Positions 1 through 7,615 are shown, counted from the stretch's first letter. The stretch is DNA of 10,130 nt from an uncultured Clostridia bacterium (GCA_934636425.1 CAKUAV010000112.1:1-10130); one strand, 5' to 3'. Program-made: numbers and translations. The notes: a model not told the origin generated them from the sequence alone.

Positions 1-2031
1 ATTCTAGCGTATGCGGATGATACAACCCCTTCCGTTCAAACTGAAATAACCGACCAGAGCGGCAACGGCGAAGGCGGGGAAGATATGCCGGATCCTCAGA
101 CGACCACGCAGAGTCCGGAGACAACCACGCCTGCGCCTGAGACGACCACGCCTGCGCCTGAGGCAACCACGCCCGCGCCGGAAACGACGCCTGAGCCTGA
201 AGCGACCGAATCCGACGCGCCGACGGCTGAGCCCATTGACTGGGAAAGCGCATGGAAGCAGGACGCGTGGTTCTATGAGGAAGGCAATGCCGCCATATTC
301 AGCGGCAAGCTGGACGACGTGATTCACGAACTGCTCCGGCGCGACGAGGAAGCGCAGGCCGAGAACAAGCATGAAGTCGTGCTGTGCAATGACAAAGACG
401 TGCTTGAGATCAGCAAGATTCGCCGCCGCGAGATCGAGCGATTCACATTCATGATGGACGATCGCGTGATCGAAAACGCAAAAAAGAAGATCGTCCGCAT
501 TGAGGAGATCGCCGCGGACAATCAGGATCCGGATGATCCCGAGCAGATCGTCGGTTTCCGCGTCTGGATTGAGCTGGAGGAAGAGCCGAGTCCTTCGCCC
601 AGCGTCGATCCGTCGAGCGAGCCGAGTCCTTCGCCCAGCGCCGAGCCGTCGACTGAGCCCAGCACGTCCCCCAGTGTCGAGCCGACGGACGAGCCGACCG
701 CTGAGCCGACCGACGAGCCCACGCCCGTGCCTGTTCAGCTGACCGTCGAATCGGACAACTATGTCGCAGAAAAGTGGATGAACGTCATGCCGGCGTTCAG
801 GCTGAGCGGCATTCCGGAAGGCAAAGATTACTGGGAGTACGCCGTTGTCGAATACGGCAAGCGCATAGCGCTGATCGACGGCGGCCTCTATGAAGCGACG
901 GCCGACGGAACCTATACGCTGCGCTTCGTCATTCTGGACGATCTGGGCGACGTTGCGGCCTCCTCCGAAAATTATGACATCATGGTCGACGTGACCGCGC
1001 CGGAAATTATGGTCAACACCGCGACCGATGAGAGCTACAAGATGGAAATCACCGCGACCGACGAACAGAGCGGCGTGGACGCTGTGTCCATCGACGGCGG
1101 CGAAACCTGGACGGCGCTCACACCCGAGGCGCCCTTCACCTACAAGGGCAGCAAGACCGACGACACCATCGCGGCCGGAAAAATTCAGGTGCGCGATCTG
1201 GCCGGAAACGTGGCCGTCTATCCCGACGAGGTCAAGCTCGAGCGCGTTTCCAGCGGCGGCGGCGGTGGCGGCGGCGGAGAGGGCAAGCCCTATCAGCCCC
1301 ATTCCAGCGGCAGCGGAAAGACCGGCCCCGGCTACGACAAGGTGACCGTCGAGGCGGAGCAGGAGCCCATGCACATACTCAGTCTGGATGGCGAGGAGAT
1401 GGAGCTCGAGCTGACGCTGGACGGCGCAGACGGCTTTGAGTTCGGCGAGGACTATATGCCGGTGTTCAAAATGTCTCTGGCCGTGTGGCCGACGCTTCAG
1501 TATGACGAGGAGGGCAACGCGCTGCCGGTCGAGCAGGCCAAGGCGATCGAGGGCGCGCCCAGCGACACCATGATACTGGATGCGCAGATCGACGAGAACA
1601 TCGCCGACGGCTACGCCTACCGCTGGAAAATCGGCGGCGCGACGATGCGCCAGCTCATGAAGAGCGGCGTGAAATACCTCGTGCTCAAGGCCGGCGAGCG
1701 CGTGACCGTGCTGCCCACGGCGGGCTTTCTGGCCGGCGAGCGCTATACCGAGCTGAAAATGCAGGGCACATCCACGCGGCGCTTCACCTACGACGTTGTC
1801 ATGAAGCGCGAGAGCACGAACGGCGAGGCCGTGCCGCAGGACGAAAAGCAGCTCTTCAGCACGGCGATCTATGTCACAGTCGACGAGCAGACCGCGCTTG
1901 TGAGCGGCGACGAAACCGCCGATATGTATCTCACCGGCGTATACGACGGGCCGCTCGAGCTGATGAACGTTCCCTATGGCATGTGGGCCGGTGAAGAGCC
2001 CGATGCCGATCATACAATTAAGGAGGCGTAA
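1..2031 (+). CDS. Secreted acidic multidomain protein with Ig-like modules, 5'-truncated by window edge
   Basis: The reading frame is open from base 1, so the gene starts upstream; the ATG at 85 is internal. The first codons read ILAYADDTTPS, like the end of a signal peptide cut after AYA, so the mature protein is probably almost complete. Counting base 1 as residue 1, the order is: Thr/Pro/Glu linker (about 34-77), charged alpha/beta region (78-195), Ser/Pro/Glu linker (196-245), two degenerate Ig-like modules (about 245-330 and 330-412, with DVTAPEI, SGVDAVSIDGGETW and VRDLAGNV resembling bacterial Ig-like/OmpL47-type repeats), eight glycines (419-426), then about 230 residues (447-676) that I do not recognise. 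No catalytic motif, transmembrane tail or LPXTG sorting signal is visible. It is strongly acidic, as expected for an exported protein. It ends 5 bases before the adaptor gene, so the two are probably co-transcribed. A role as an extracytoplasmic partner of the downstream transporters is inference only. Confidence 0.88.
   Translation: MLAYADDTTPSVQTEITDQSGNGEGGEDMPDPQTTTQSPETTTPAPETTTPAPEATTPAPETTPEPEATESDAPTAEPIDWESAWKQDAWFYEEGNAAIFSGKLDDVIHELLRRDEEAQAENKHEVVLCNDKDVLEISKIRRREIERFTFMMDDRVIENAKKKIVRIEEIAADNQDPDDPEQIVGFRVWIELEEEPSPSPSVDPSSEPSPSPSAEPSTEPSTSPSVEPTDEPTAEPTDEPTPVPVQLTVESDNYVAEKWMNVMPAFRLSGIPEGKDYWEYAVVEYGKRIALIDGGLYEATADGTYTLRFVILDDLGDVAASSENYDIMVDVTAPEIMVNTATDESYKMEITATDEQSGVDAVSIDGGETWTALTPEAPFTYKGSKTDDTIAAGKIQVRDLAGNVAVYPDEVKLERVSSGGGGGGGGEGKPYQPHSSGSGKTGPGYDKVTVEAEQEPMHILSLDGEEMELELTLDGADGFEFGEDYMPVFKMSLAVWPTLQYDEEGNALPVEQAKAIEGAPSDTMILDAQIDENIADGYAYRWKIGGATMRQLMKSGVKYLVLKAGERVTVLPTAGFLAGERYTELKMQGTSTRRFTYDVVMKRESTNGEAVPQDEKQLFSTAIYVTVDEQTALVSGDETADMYLTGVYDGPLELMNVPYGMWAGEEPDADHTIKEA
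100..183 (+). repeat. 21-base in-frame tandem repeat encoding a TTTPAPE linker
   Basis: There are three close copies of a 21-base unit (121-141, 142-162, 163-183) encoding T/A-TTPAPE. A degenerate copy precedes them (100-120, TTTQSPE) and a partial copy follows (TTPEPE). The unit is a multiple of three, so copy-number change would lengthen or shorten the linker without breaking the frame. Such Pro/Thr linkers usually separate folded domains from an export or attachment end. Confidence 0.85.
589..735 (+). repeat. 36-base in-frame tandem repeat encoding a Ser/Pro/Glu linker
   Basis: A 12-codon unit, SPSPSVDPSSEP, at 589-624 is followed by a near copy, SPSPSAEPSTEP, at 625-660 and a decayed copy, STSPSVEPTDEP, from 661. 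It then grades into shorter TAEPTDEP-type units to about 735. It separates the charged N-terminal region from the Ig-like modules. The unit differs from the first linker of the same gene, so the two arose separately. Confidence 0.85.
2020..2026 (+). promoter_or_regulatory. Ribosome binding site AAGGAGG for the first adaptor gene
   Basis: AAGGAGG, a full anti-16S match, lies inside the last codons of the preceding gene, 10 bases before the ATG at 2037. It fixes this start and suggests translation coupled to the upstream gene. Confidence 0.8.
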
Positions 2032-2036
2032 TCGCA

Positions 2037-3203
2037 ATGAACGGACGGAAGATACTTTCGCGTCTCACGGCGCTGCTGACGGCGGGGCTGCTGCTTGCAG
2101 GCTCGGCGGGCGCTGAGGCGTCCCTCTCCTACAACGGTGTGGTCGTGGCCGGAGAAACGCTGCCCGTGGCGGCGCTTTTCGGCGGCAAAGTGGCCGAGAT
2201 CGGGGTGCGCGCCGGCGATCTGATCAAAAAGGGCGATAAAATCGCGCGGATTGCCACGACGCTCAATTACGCGCCGCTGGAGGGCACGATCACCGGAATC
2301 TATGCGGCGGAGGGCGACGACGCGGGCAGCATCGGCGAGCGCTATGGCGCTGTGCTCTACATCGAGCCGACCAATCGCTACACCATTGCCGCCACGACCG
2401 AGAAGGCCTACAACAAGAGCGAGAACAAGTATGTTCATCTGGGCGAGACGGTGTACCTGAGCTGCACTTCAGACGGCACGCACCGCGGAACGGGCATCAT
2501 TTCCGCGTTCCCCGAAACCGGCTATACGGTCGAAGTGACCGGCGGCGATTTCTACATGGGCGAAACTGTGGGCGTTTACCGCGATCCCGCCTACACCGCA
2601 GAGAGCCGAATCGGCCGGGGCACTGTGGGGCGCACCGCGCCGGTCGCCGTCAAGGGGACGGGCAGCGTTCTCAAAATGCACGTCAAAAACGGCGATTTTG
2701 TCGAGCGCGGCGAGCTGCTCTTTGAGACGGTCGACGGCGTGCTGGACGGGCTGTACGCGCCGGACTGCATACTCACGTCTCCGCTGAGCGGCGTCGTGGC
2801 CTCCGTGGATGTAACTGCGGGCGCGGCGGTTGCCAAGGGCGACAGCGTGGTCAAAATTTATCCGTCCGATTCCATGCAGATCGAGATCAGCGTCCCGGAA
2901 GAGGATCTGACCGAGCTCAAAGAGGGTCAGGCGGTGGATATAGAGTTCTACTGGGACATCGACGAGACCAAGACCTATACGGGCGTCATCGCGTCCATTT
3001 CCCATCTGAGCGAAAAAGCAGCCGAGGGCGAGCGCAGCGACAAGACCTATTACAAGGCCTACGTCACGTTTACGCCCGACGAAAACGTCCGCCTGGGCAT
3101 GTCGGTCATCGTCTATCCGACCTCCGGCGCGGACGATGTGGACGAACCGGCCGACGAGCCGGCGTCCGATATGGCTTCCCCGACGCCCGCTCCGCAGGGC
3201 TGA
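2037..3203 (+). CDS. Secreted efflux adaptor (HlyD/RND membrane-fusion type) with duplicated lipoyl modules
   Basis: This 388-residue protein opens with a signal peptide: basic MNGRK, a hydrophobic run, and a likely cut near AGAEA at residues 24-28. Two lipoyl/biotinyl-type modules follow. The first has half-motifs GGKVAEIGVRAGDLIKKGDK (from 49) and APLEGTITGIYAAEGD (from 79). The second has GSVLKMHVKNGDFVERGE (from 209) and SPLSGVVASVDVTAGAAVAK (from 248). After these comes a beta-barrel-like stretch (MQIEISVPEEDLTELKEGQA, then conserved GMSVIVYP near 360) and a disordered acidic Pro/Ala tail. Adaptors of this family link an inner-membrane transporter to extracytoplasmic partners; in Gram-positives they accompany MacB-type permeases, as YknX does YknZ. 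The four half-motifs and the lack of a long coiled-coil hairpin are unusual. The cleavable signal suggests it is not membrane-anchored. Family assignment is good; partner and substrate are inferred. Confidence 0.85.
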   Translation: MNGRKILSRLTALLTAGLLLAGSAGAEASLSYNGVVVAGETLPVAALFGGKVAEIGVRAGDLIKKGDKIARIATTLNYAPLEGTITGIYAAEGDDAGSIGERYGAVLYIEPTNRYTIAATTEKAYNKSENKYVHLGETVYLSCTSDGTHRGTGIISAFPETGYTVEVTGGDFYMGETVGVYRDPAYTAESRIGRGTVGRTAPVAVKGTGSVLKMHVKNGDFVERGELLFETVDGVLDGLYAPDCILTSPLSGVVASVDVTAGAAVAKGDSVVKIYPSDSMQIEISVPEEDLTELKEGQAVDIEFYWDIDETKTYTGVIASISHLSEKAAEGERSDKTYYKAYVTFTPDENVRLGMSVIVYPTSGADDVDEPADEPASDMASPTPAPQG

Positions 3204-3235
3204 TGATTTTTTGAAAGAAAGAGAGTGCGAAAACA

Positions 3236-5596
3236 ATGAATGTGAAAAAACTGCTTTCCGTCATGCTGGCGCTTGTATTGGCGCTGGGTCTGACGCAGAC
3301 CGCCCTTGCGAGCGTCGGAGACGTGACGCTGTTCCATGCCGATACGTCGCTTGGCTATTATGTGGGCAATGACGGCGGCGCCTATCTTGTGGGCGACAAG
3401 GTCTATTATGGCTCCGAAAACAAGGTCGCCGTCTACGACATCGCCACCAAGGAAACCGAGTATTTCGACACGACCGACAGCTATGACATTCAGAATTTCG
3501 GCGACTTCAAGCCGACGACGACCACCGACGAGAGCGGCGAGGAGATCACCACCTATCCATCGGTCACCGCTGCCATGACGTTCGCCTATGGCGGCGCGCT
3601 CTACAAGGTTCTGGTGTTCAGTACATACACCGACAACGGAAACAGCGTTGACGGCGGCCATGTCTACAAGATGGTGTGCGCGGACGGCGTTATGAAGTTC
3701 GAAAAGAGCGACCTGCCCGATCTGGACTGGACGGACATGGTCGACACCTACGACACATATTCCTATTCCCGCTATATCAATTCGGCCTTCTGCGCCGGCG
3801 ATACGCTGATCGGCGTCACCAACGACGACAGCGGCAACAATCTGCTGGTCACATTCGACCTCAAGACCGGCAATTCCGCCGAGCATTACATTCAGGATCT
3901 GTACGCTGTGGCGCCGGCCGGCGACGGTCAGGTGCTGGCCATGACCTATGTCTGGAGCGAGAGCGGATCGCCCGCTCAGTTTGAGATTTACAACCTCGCC
4001 GACGAGTCCACCGTTTCCAAGGGCGAAATCGTCATCAGCGATTATGCGCTGCCGCAGAATCTGTACTACAAGGCCGAAACCGACACGCTCTACTACACGC
4101 GAGCCGGCGAAATCTGGGCGGCGGCGGGCTTCGATTTTGAAAACGCCATATCCGTCAACGACTGCCCCGTGTCCTCGGGCGGCGCGTCCGTCGCGCAGGT
4201 GACGGACGACGGCTTCATGCTGCTGGGCGACTGGGAGACAATCGTGCTGCGCAACATCAATCCCGACGAGCGCGCCAAGATCACGCTCTATGTCAATGAC
4301 TACAGCTATGAAAACGCCGTCGATACCGCCTATTACAAATACACCAACGAACGCGGCGACGTGTCCATGGTCATAAACCGCAACGGCAACATTGACGATG
4401 TGCTTCAGGCCATGATGAACCGCTCCGGCGCGGTGGACGTCTACACCATGAACGTCTCCACCAGCCAGTACAGCGCGCTGTTTGAGCGCGGCTACATGGC
4501 CGAACTCGACAAGAGCGAAAAGCTGTCTCAGGCGATTTCCTCGATGTACTCCGGCCTGATGAGCGCCGTGAGCAAAGACGGCCACATCTATGCGCTGCCC
4601 GTCTCCATGTACGGCTCCAGCATGGGCTATAACCCCAAGGCGCTCGAGAAGCTGGGCATGACCGAGAGCGATCTGCCCCAGACGTGGGATGAGTTCTTTG
4701 ATTTCCTGGAGGCGCTGCCTTCCAAGCTGACCGACGGCTGCGGCGTGCGCGCCTTTGAGGGCTACTATTCTCAGGCTGACATCAAGCGCAGTCTGTTCAA
4801 TATGCTGTTCGACGACTATCAGAACTATCTGAACTCCGGCAACGTTCAGTATTCCTTCAACACGCCGCTGCTCAAGGGCCTGATCGAGCGGATCAATCAG
4901 CTGGACTACAACGCGCTGGACGTGCCCGAGACGACCTATGACGAGGAGACCGGAATCTGGACGGACAACAGCGACGATCGCATCTATCTGTTTGAGACCT
5001 ATGTCTCCACCACCATTCAGAGCGGCGAAGGATATAGCTCTCAGCCGATGCTGCTTTCCATAGACGCCGGCTCCGAAAAGCGCATGAACGTCAGGCTGAG
5101 CGTGGCCTTTGTCAACCCCTTCTCCGAGCACATCGGCGAGGCGATCGGCTATCTGGAAACCATGGCGGATTCGCTCGACACGCAAAACGCCTACAACTTC
5201 TATGCCGACAAAAACGAGCCTGTCCGCTATCCGGACTATGAGGAATACAAAAAGAACCTCGCCGAGTGGGTTGAGGAGACCAAGAAGGCCATGGAGAACG
5301 CGGACGAGGACGACAAGGCCAGCCTTCAGGAGCAGCTCGATTCTCTCAGCGAATCGCTGGCCAACATCGACGACACCTATTGGATGATGAGCCCCAGCGG
5401 CATTGCGTCCTATCGCGAGCGCGCCCAGTATCTGTCGCCCATCACCTACGACTGCACCGTGGTTTCCAGCAGCTCGAAGGACGACGACACCGTCTGGTCG
5501 GTCATCAGCCAGTACTTTGACGGCGCAGTCAGCGTCGACGAGATGCTTCAGTCCATCGATAAGAAGGTTCAGATGATGCGCCTTGAAGGCAACTGA
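3236..5596 (+). CDS. Extracellular solute-binding protein (sugar-type ABC importer) with a beta-rich N-terminal region
   Basis: This 786-residue protein starts with a clear signal peptide (KKLLS, hydrophobic core, cut near ALA-SVG at about 26). No lipobox cysteine is visible, although Firmicute binding proteins are normally lipoproteins. Residues about 27-345 form a beta-rich region with recurrent short strands (DKVYYGSENKVAVYDIAT, NNLLVTFDLKTG, DTLYYTRAGEIWAA) like a degenerate beta-propeller. The binding fold begins near 348 (KITLYVND) and shows family-1 features: DVYTMN, GYMAELDKS, DGHIYALPVSMYG and MGYNPKALEKLGM (about 448-480), then TWDEFFDFLEAL. A charged helical insert (about 660-720) precedes the end (ISQYFDGAVSVDEMLQSIDK), which is typical of the family. 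The usual length is 400-450, so the extra part is the N-terminal region. It sits 32 bases after the adaptor gene with a weak AAAGAGAG-like binding site. It would deliver a solute to the two permeases downstream; the ligand is unknown. Confidence 0.88.
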   Translation: MNVKKLLSVMLALVLALGLTQTALASVGDVTLFHADTSLGYYVGNDGGAYLVGDKVYYGSENKVAVYDIATKETEYFDTTDSYDIQNFGDFKPTTTTDESGEEITTYPSVTAAMTFAYGGALYKVLVFSTYTDNGNSVDGGHVYKMVCADGVMKFEKSDLPDLDWTDMVDTYDTYSYSRYINSAFCAGDTLIGVTNDDSGNNLLVTFDLKTGNSAEHYIQDLYAVAPAGDGQVLAMTYVWSESGSPAQFEIYNLADESTVSKGEIVISDYALPQNLYYKAETDTLYYTRAGEIWAAAGFDFENAISVNDCPVSSGGASVAQVTDDGFMLLGDWETIVLRNINPDERAKITLYVNDYSYENAVDTAYYKYTNERGDVSMVINRNGNIDDVLQAMMNRSGAVDVYTMNVSTSQYSALFERGYMAELDKSEKLSQAISSMYSGLMSAVSKDGHIYALPVSMYGSSMGYNPKALEKLGMTESDLPQTWDEFFDFLEALPSKLTDGCGVRAFEGYYSQADIKRSLFNMLFDDYQNYLNSGNVQYSFNTPLLKGLIERINQLDYNALDVPETTYDEETGIWTDNSDDRIYLFETYVSTTIQSGEGYSSQPMLLSIDAGSEKRMNVRLSVAFVNPFSEHIGEAIGYLETMADSLDTQNAYNFYADKNEPVRYPDYEEYKKNLAEWVEETKKAMENADEDDKASLQEQLDSLSESLANIDDTYWMMSPSGIASYRERAQYLSPITYDCTVVSSSSKDDDTVWSVISQYFDGAVSVDEMLQSIDKKVQMMRLEGN

Positions 5597-5620
5597 TTGA
5601 CGACCTTCAAATCCGTTTTT

Positions 5621-5652
5621 CCGTCCGCCGGAAGCGCTTTGCCGGCGGACGG
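5621..5652 (+). terminator. Strong hairpin after the binding-protein gene (attenuator or transcript-stabilising stem)
   Basis: CCGTCCGCCGG (5621-5631) pairs perfectly with CCGGCGGACGG (5642-5652) around a 10-base loop that contains the self-complementary AAGCGCTT. The stem begins 25 bases after the stop codon. A T-run lies before the stem (5616-5620) and none follows it, so it is not a textbook intrinsic terminator in either direction. In binding-protein operons such stems often lower expression of the permeases relative to the binding protein or protect the upstream message; that role here is inference. Confidence 0.6.
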
Positions 5653-5861
5653 GCTTATGACCGGGATATCGGACTGCCGATCGGGAGCGTGTCTGAAAAA
5701 GGAGAATTTGCGGGTTTCAAGCGCTGTTTTTTCGTCAGGTCAGGGATGGAAACCGAACATTCAGCGGGGCTGAATCGAGGCTTTCGGATACTGAGCGGAA
5801 AATGCGCCGAAATTTGCGCTTCCATGATTTTTCGGGCGGACTCGGGAGGCGGTTCCAGTTC

Positions 5862-5866
5862 GGAGG
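5862..5866 (+). promoter_or_regulatory. Ribosome binding site GGAGG that selects the GTG start at 5873
   Basis: GGAGG directly abuts the ATG at 5867, which is too close for initiation there. It lies an ideal 6 bases before the in-frame GTG at 5873. The next upstream purine block (GGGAGG, 5844-5849) is 17 bases from the ATG. GTG 5873 is therefore the better start. Confidence 0.65.
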
Positions 5867-5872
5867 ATGCAG

Positions 5873-6727
5873 GTGTATACGCGAAAGAGGTATGTGCTGC
5901 CGTTTTTGCTGCCGGGATTGATCGGCATACTGATATTCTACATTATTCCCTTTCTGGGCGGCATATGGTACAGCGTCACCGACGGCAGCTATAAAAATGC
6001 CTTCGTGGGCGTTCAGAACTATATCAACGTCTGGAACAACCAGATGTTCCGCCTGGGTCTCAAAAACACGATGATACTGTCCCTGATCTGCGCGCCGCTT
6101 CTGTGGGTTATGTCCTTTGCGCTGTCCGTACTGCTCAACCGCATTCGGCCGGCGGGCGGCTTTTTCCGCAGCAGCGTGCTTCTGCCGTATCTGATGCCGT
6201 CCTCCGCCGTGCTGATCATATGGCTGCTCTGGTTCGACTACGGCGGCCCGGTCAATCACATGCTGAGCGCGCTGGGCATCGGGCGCGTGATGTGGCTGGA
6301 AAACGCCGCGCTGCGCGTGCCGATCGTGCTGATGTTCCTGTGGAAGAATCTGGGCTTCTGCATCGTCATATTCGTGGCGGCGCTTCAGGCCATTCCGGAG
6401 CCTCTGTACGAGTACGCCACGCTGGAAGGCGCCTCCTTCAGACAGCAGGCGTTCAAGATCACGCTGCCCCTGATTGTGCCCTCGGCGTTTCTGGTGTTCA
6501 TACTGGCCTGGATCAACGCCTTCCGCATATTCAAGGAGGTCTACTTCATAGGCGGCGCCTATCCGGACGAGGCCGTCTACACGCTTCAGAACTACATGAA
6601 CAACATGTATTCCAAGCTGAACTACCAGAACGTGACCACGGCGGCCTATTCGTTCGCCGTCATAGTGTTTGCGCTCTTCGGAGTGCTGTTCTACATACAG
6701 AAGCGCGCTCAGCGCGGCCTGACCTGA
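5873..6727 (+). CDS. ABC importer permease, MalF/UgpA-type (binding-protein-dependent)
   Basis: This is a 284-residue inner-membrane protein with about six hydrophobic segments, the usual size for the sugar-uptake permease family. It starts MYTRKRYVLPFLLPGLIGIL, with a first helix at about 8-30, and has the LKNTMILSLICAPL stretch that opens the transmembrane core. The cytoplasmic EAA loop reads EYATLEGASFRQQAFKITLP from residue 180, with the conserved Gly at 186; this is where the ATPase docks. In this family it forms half of the channel with the next gene product and receives solute from a binding protein. The start was chosen as GTG 5873 from the binding-site spacing; ATG 5867 would add two residues. 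An upstream stop at 5825 rules out a longer form. It lies 15 bases before the second permease. Length and key loop look intact. Confidence 0.9.
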   Translation: MYTRKRYVLPFLLPGLIGILIFYIIPFLGGIWYSVTDGSYKNAFVGVQNYINVWNNQMFRLGLKNTMILSLICAPLLWVMSFALSVLLNRIRPAGGFFRSSVLLPYLMPSSAVLIIWLLWFDYGGPVNHMLSALGIGRVMWLENAALRVPIVLMFLWKNLGFCIVIFVAALQAIPEPLYEYATLEGASFRQQAFKITLPLIVPSAFLVFILAWINAFRIFKEVYFIGGAYPDEAVYTLQNYMNNMYSKLNYQNVTTAAYSFAVIVFALFGVLFYIQKRAQRGLT

Positions 6728-6742
6728 GGAGGCGAGTGATTT

Positions 6743-7603
6743 ATGAGACAACATAAGGGCGTTCGCTTCCGCATCGTCTGCGCGCTGCTCTTTATCATGG
6801 CGCTGGTTGTGCTCTGGCCGATGGTGCAGACGTTTCTGTATTCGTTTTCATCCATCGCCGACATGAAGGCCTATATGAAGACGCGCAACAATTTCGACGA
6901 TTCCGTCTGGATGGACTCGCGCCTGTCGCCGCGGATGTTTTCGCTCAGCCAGTATTATCAGATACTGATTACGGACAACACGGTGCTGCGCCTCTTCGTC
7001 AATTCGGTGATGTACACGCTGATGATTCTGCTGGGGCAGGCGATCATCATTCCCGCAATGGCCTTTGCGCTGAGCAAGTTCCGCTTTCCGGGACGCGACG
7101 GGCTGTTCTTCGTCATCATACTGCTGATGCTGCTGCCCTTTCAGGTCACCATGGTGCCCAACGTGCTGACGCTGCGCGCAATGGGGCTGCTCAACACGAT
7201 CTGGGCGGTGGTTCTGCCCATGTGGTTTACGCCGTTTTACATCTTTCTGGTGCGCCAGTTCATGGTCAGCCTGCCCGGCGAGCTGATCGAGGCGGCCTCG
7301 ATCGACGGCGCGGGTACGTTCCGTACCTACGTCAACATTGTCCTGCCGGTCTGCCGGCCCATTCTCGGCGCAGCGGCGGCGCTGTCGTTTGCGGATTGCT
7401 GGAATCTGGTCGAGCAGCCGCTGACTTACCTCACGGAACGAGCCGACATTCAGCCGCTCTCGGTCATGTTCAACCAGCTGGCCAACGAGAACACCGGCTT
7501 TGAATTCGCCGGCGCGGCGCTCTATATTTTGCCGGCGCTGTTCGTGTATCTGTTCTTCCAGGAGGACATCCTTTCGGGCGTCCAGCTCACAGAATTGAAG
7601 TAG
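6743..7603 (+). CDS. ABC importer permease, MalG/UgpE-type (binding-protein-dependent)
   Basis: This 286-residue membrane protein is the second half of the importer channel. It has an N-terminal helix (about 10-32, VCALLFIMALVVLWPMVQTF), the SVMYTLMILLGQ stretch, and AFALSKFRFPGRDGLFFVII, which matches the 'AYALAR.RF.G' signature of MalG-type subunits. LLPFQVTMVPNVLTLRAMGL is the typical conserved helix-loop, and WFTPFYIFLVRQFMVSLPGE leads into the EAA loop at 183-201 (EAASIDGAGTFRTYVNIVLP, conserved Gly 189). The usual ending FVQK.FVKGLTAGAVKG is degenerate here (FFQEDILSGVQLTELK), which may loosen or change contact with the ATPase. GGAGG at 6728-6732 sits 10 bases before the ATG. It follows the first permease by 15 bases and precedes the adaptor gene by 12, so the three are almost certainly translated from one message. 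Confidence 0.92.
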   Translation: MRQHKGVRFRIVCALLFIMALVVLWPMVQTFLYSFSSIADMKAYMKTRNNFDDSVWMDSRLSPRMFSLSQYYQILITDNTVLRLFVNSVMYTLMILLGQAIIIPAMAFALSKFRFPGRDGLFFVIILLMLLPFQVTMVPNVLTLRAMGLLNTIWAVVLPMWFTPFYIFLVRQFMVSLPGELIEAASIDGAGTFRTYVNIVLPVCRPILGAAAALSFADCWNLVEQPLTYLTERADIQPLSVMFNQLANENTGFEFAGAALYILPALFVYLFFQEDILSGVQLTELK

Positions 7604-7615
7604 GGGAAACGGAGT

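Larger units (their letters stand above)
5597..5872 (+). other. Intergenic gap between binding protein and permease genes
   Basis: This is the only long gap in the window. It holds the 11-bp hairpin at 5621-5652. A smaller imperfect hairpin lies at 5797-5823 (GGAA/TTCC and GCGC/GCGC with an AAT bulge), followed by five T at 5828-5832. I see no convincing sigma-A promoter pair. A GTG-started frame at 5689 looks spurious because it runs deep into the permease gene in another frame and has unlike composition. The gap is the natural place for attenuation, mRNA processing or a second promoter. Confidence 0.6.

Noticed and set aside
1309..1323. GSGKT string resembling an ATP-binding P-loop in the secreted protein
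   Set aside because: It lacks the required Gly five residues before the GK pair and sits in a Gly/Ser linker of an exported protein. No Walker B or signature motif accompanies it.
4..2037. Very long minus-strand open frame opposite the secreted-protein gene
   Set aside because: It mirrors a GC-rich plus-strand gene. Its translation is rich in low-complexity Arg/Gly/Leu runs and has no family features. The plus frame has a clear signal-peptide end, linkers and Ig-like motifs.
3113..5185. 690-residue minus-strand open frame opposite the binding-protein gene
   Set aside because: It overlaps a gene with clear binding-protein motifs, and its own His/Val/Gly/Ala/Arg-rich translation is typical of antisense frames in GC-biased genes.
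5597..5625. TTGACG at 5597-5602 as a possible -35 promoter box
   Set aside because: No acceptable TATAAT-like box follows at 16-18 bases; that position falls in the GC-rich stem of the hairpin.
5689..5994. GTG-started 101-residue plus-strand frame in the gap
   Set aside because: It has no binding site at a good distance and runs about 120 bases into the permease gene in a different frame. Its sequence shows no domain or signal peptide.
5735..6754. 339-residue minus-strand open frame over the first permease and part of the gap
   Set aside because: It lies opposite a permease with an intact EAA loop, and its translation is charged and low in complexity, consistent with an antisense shadow.
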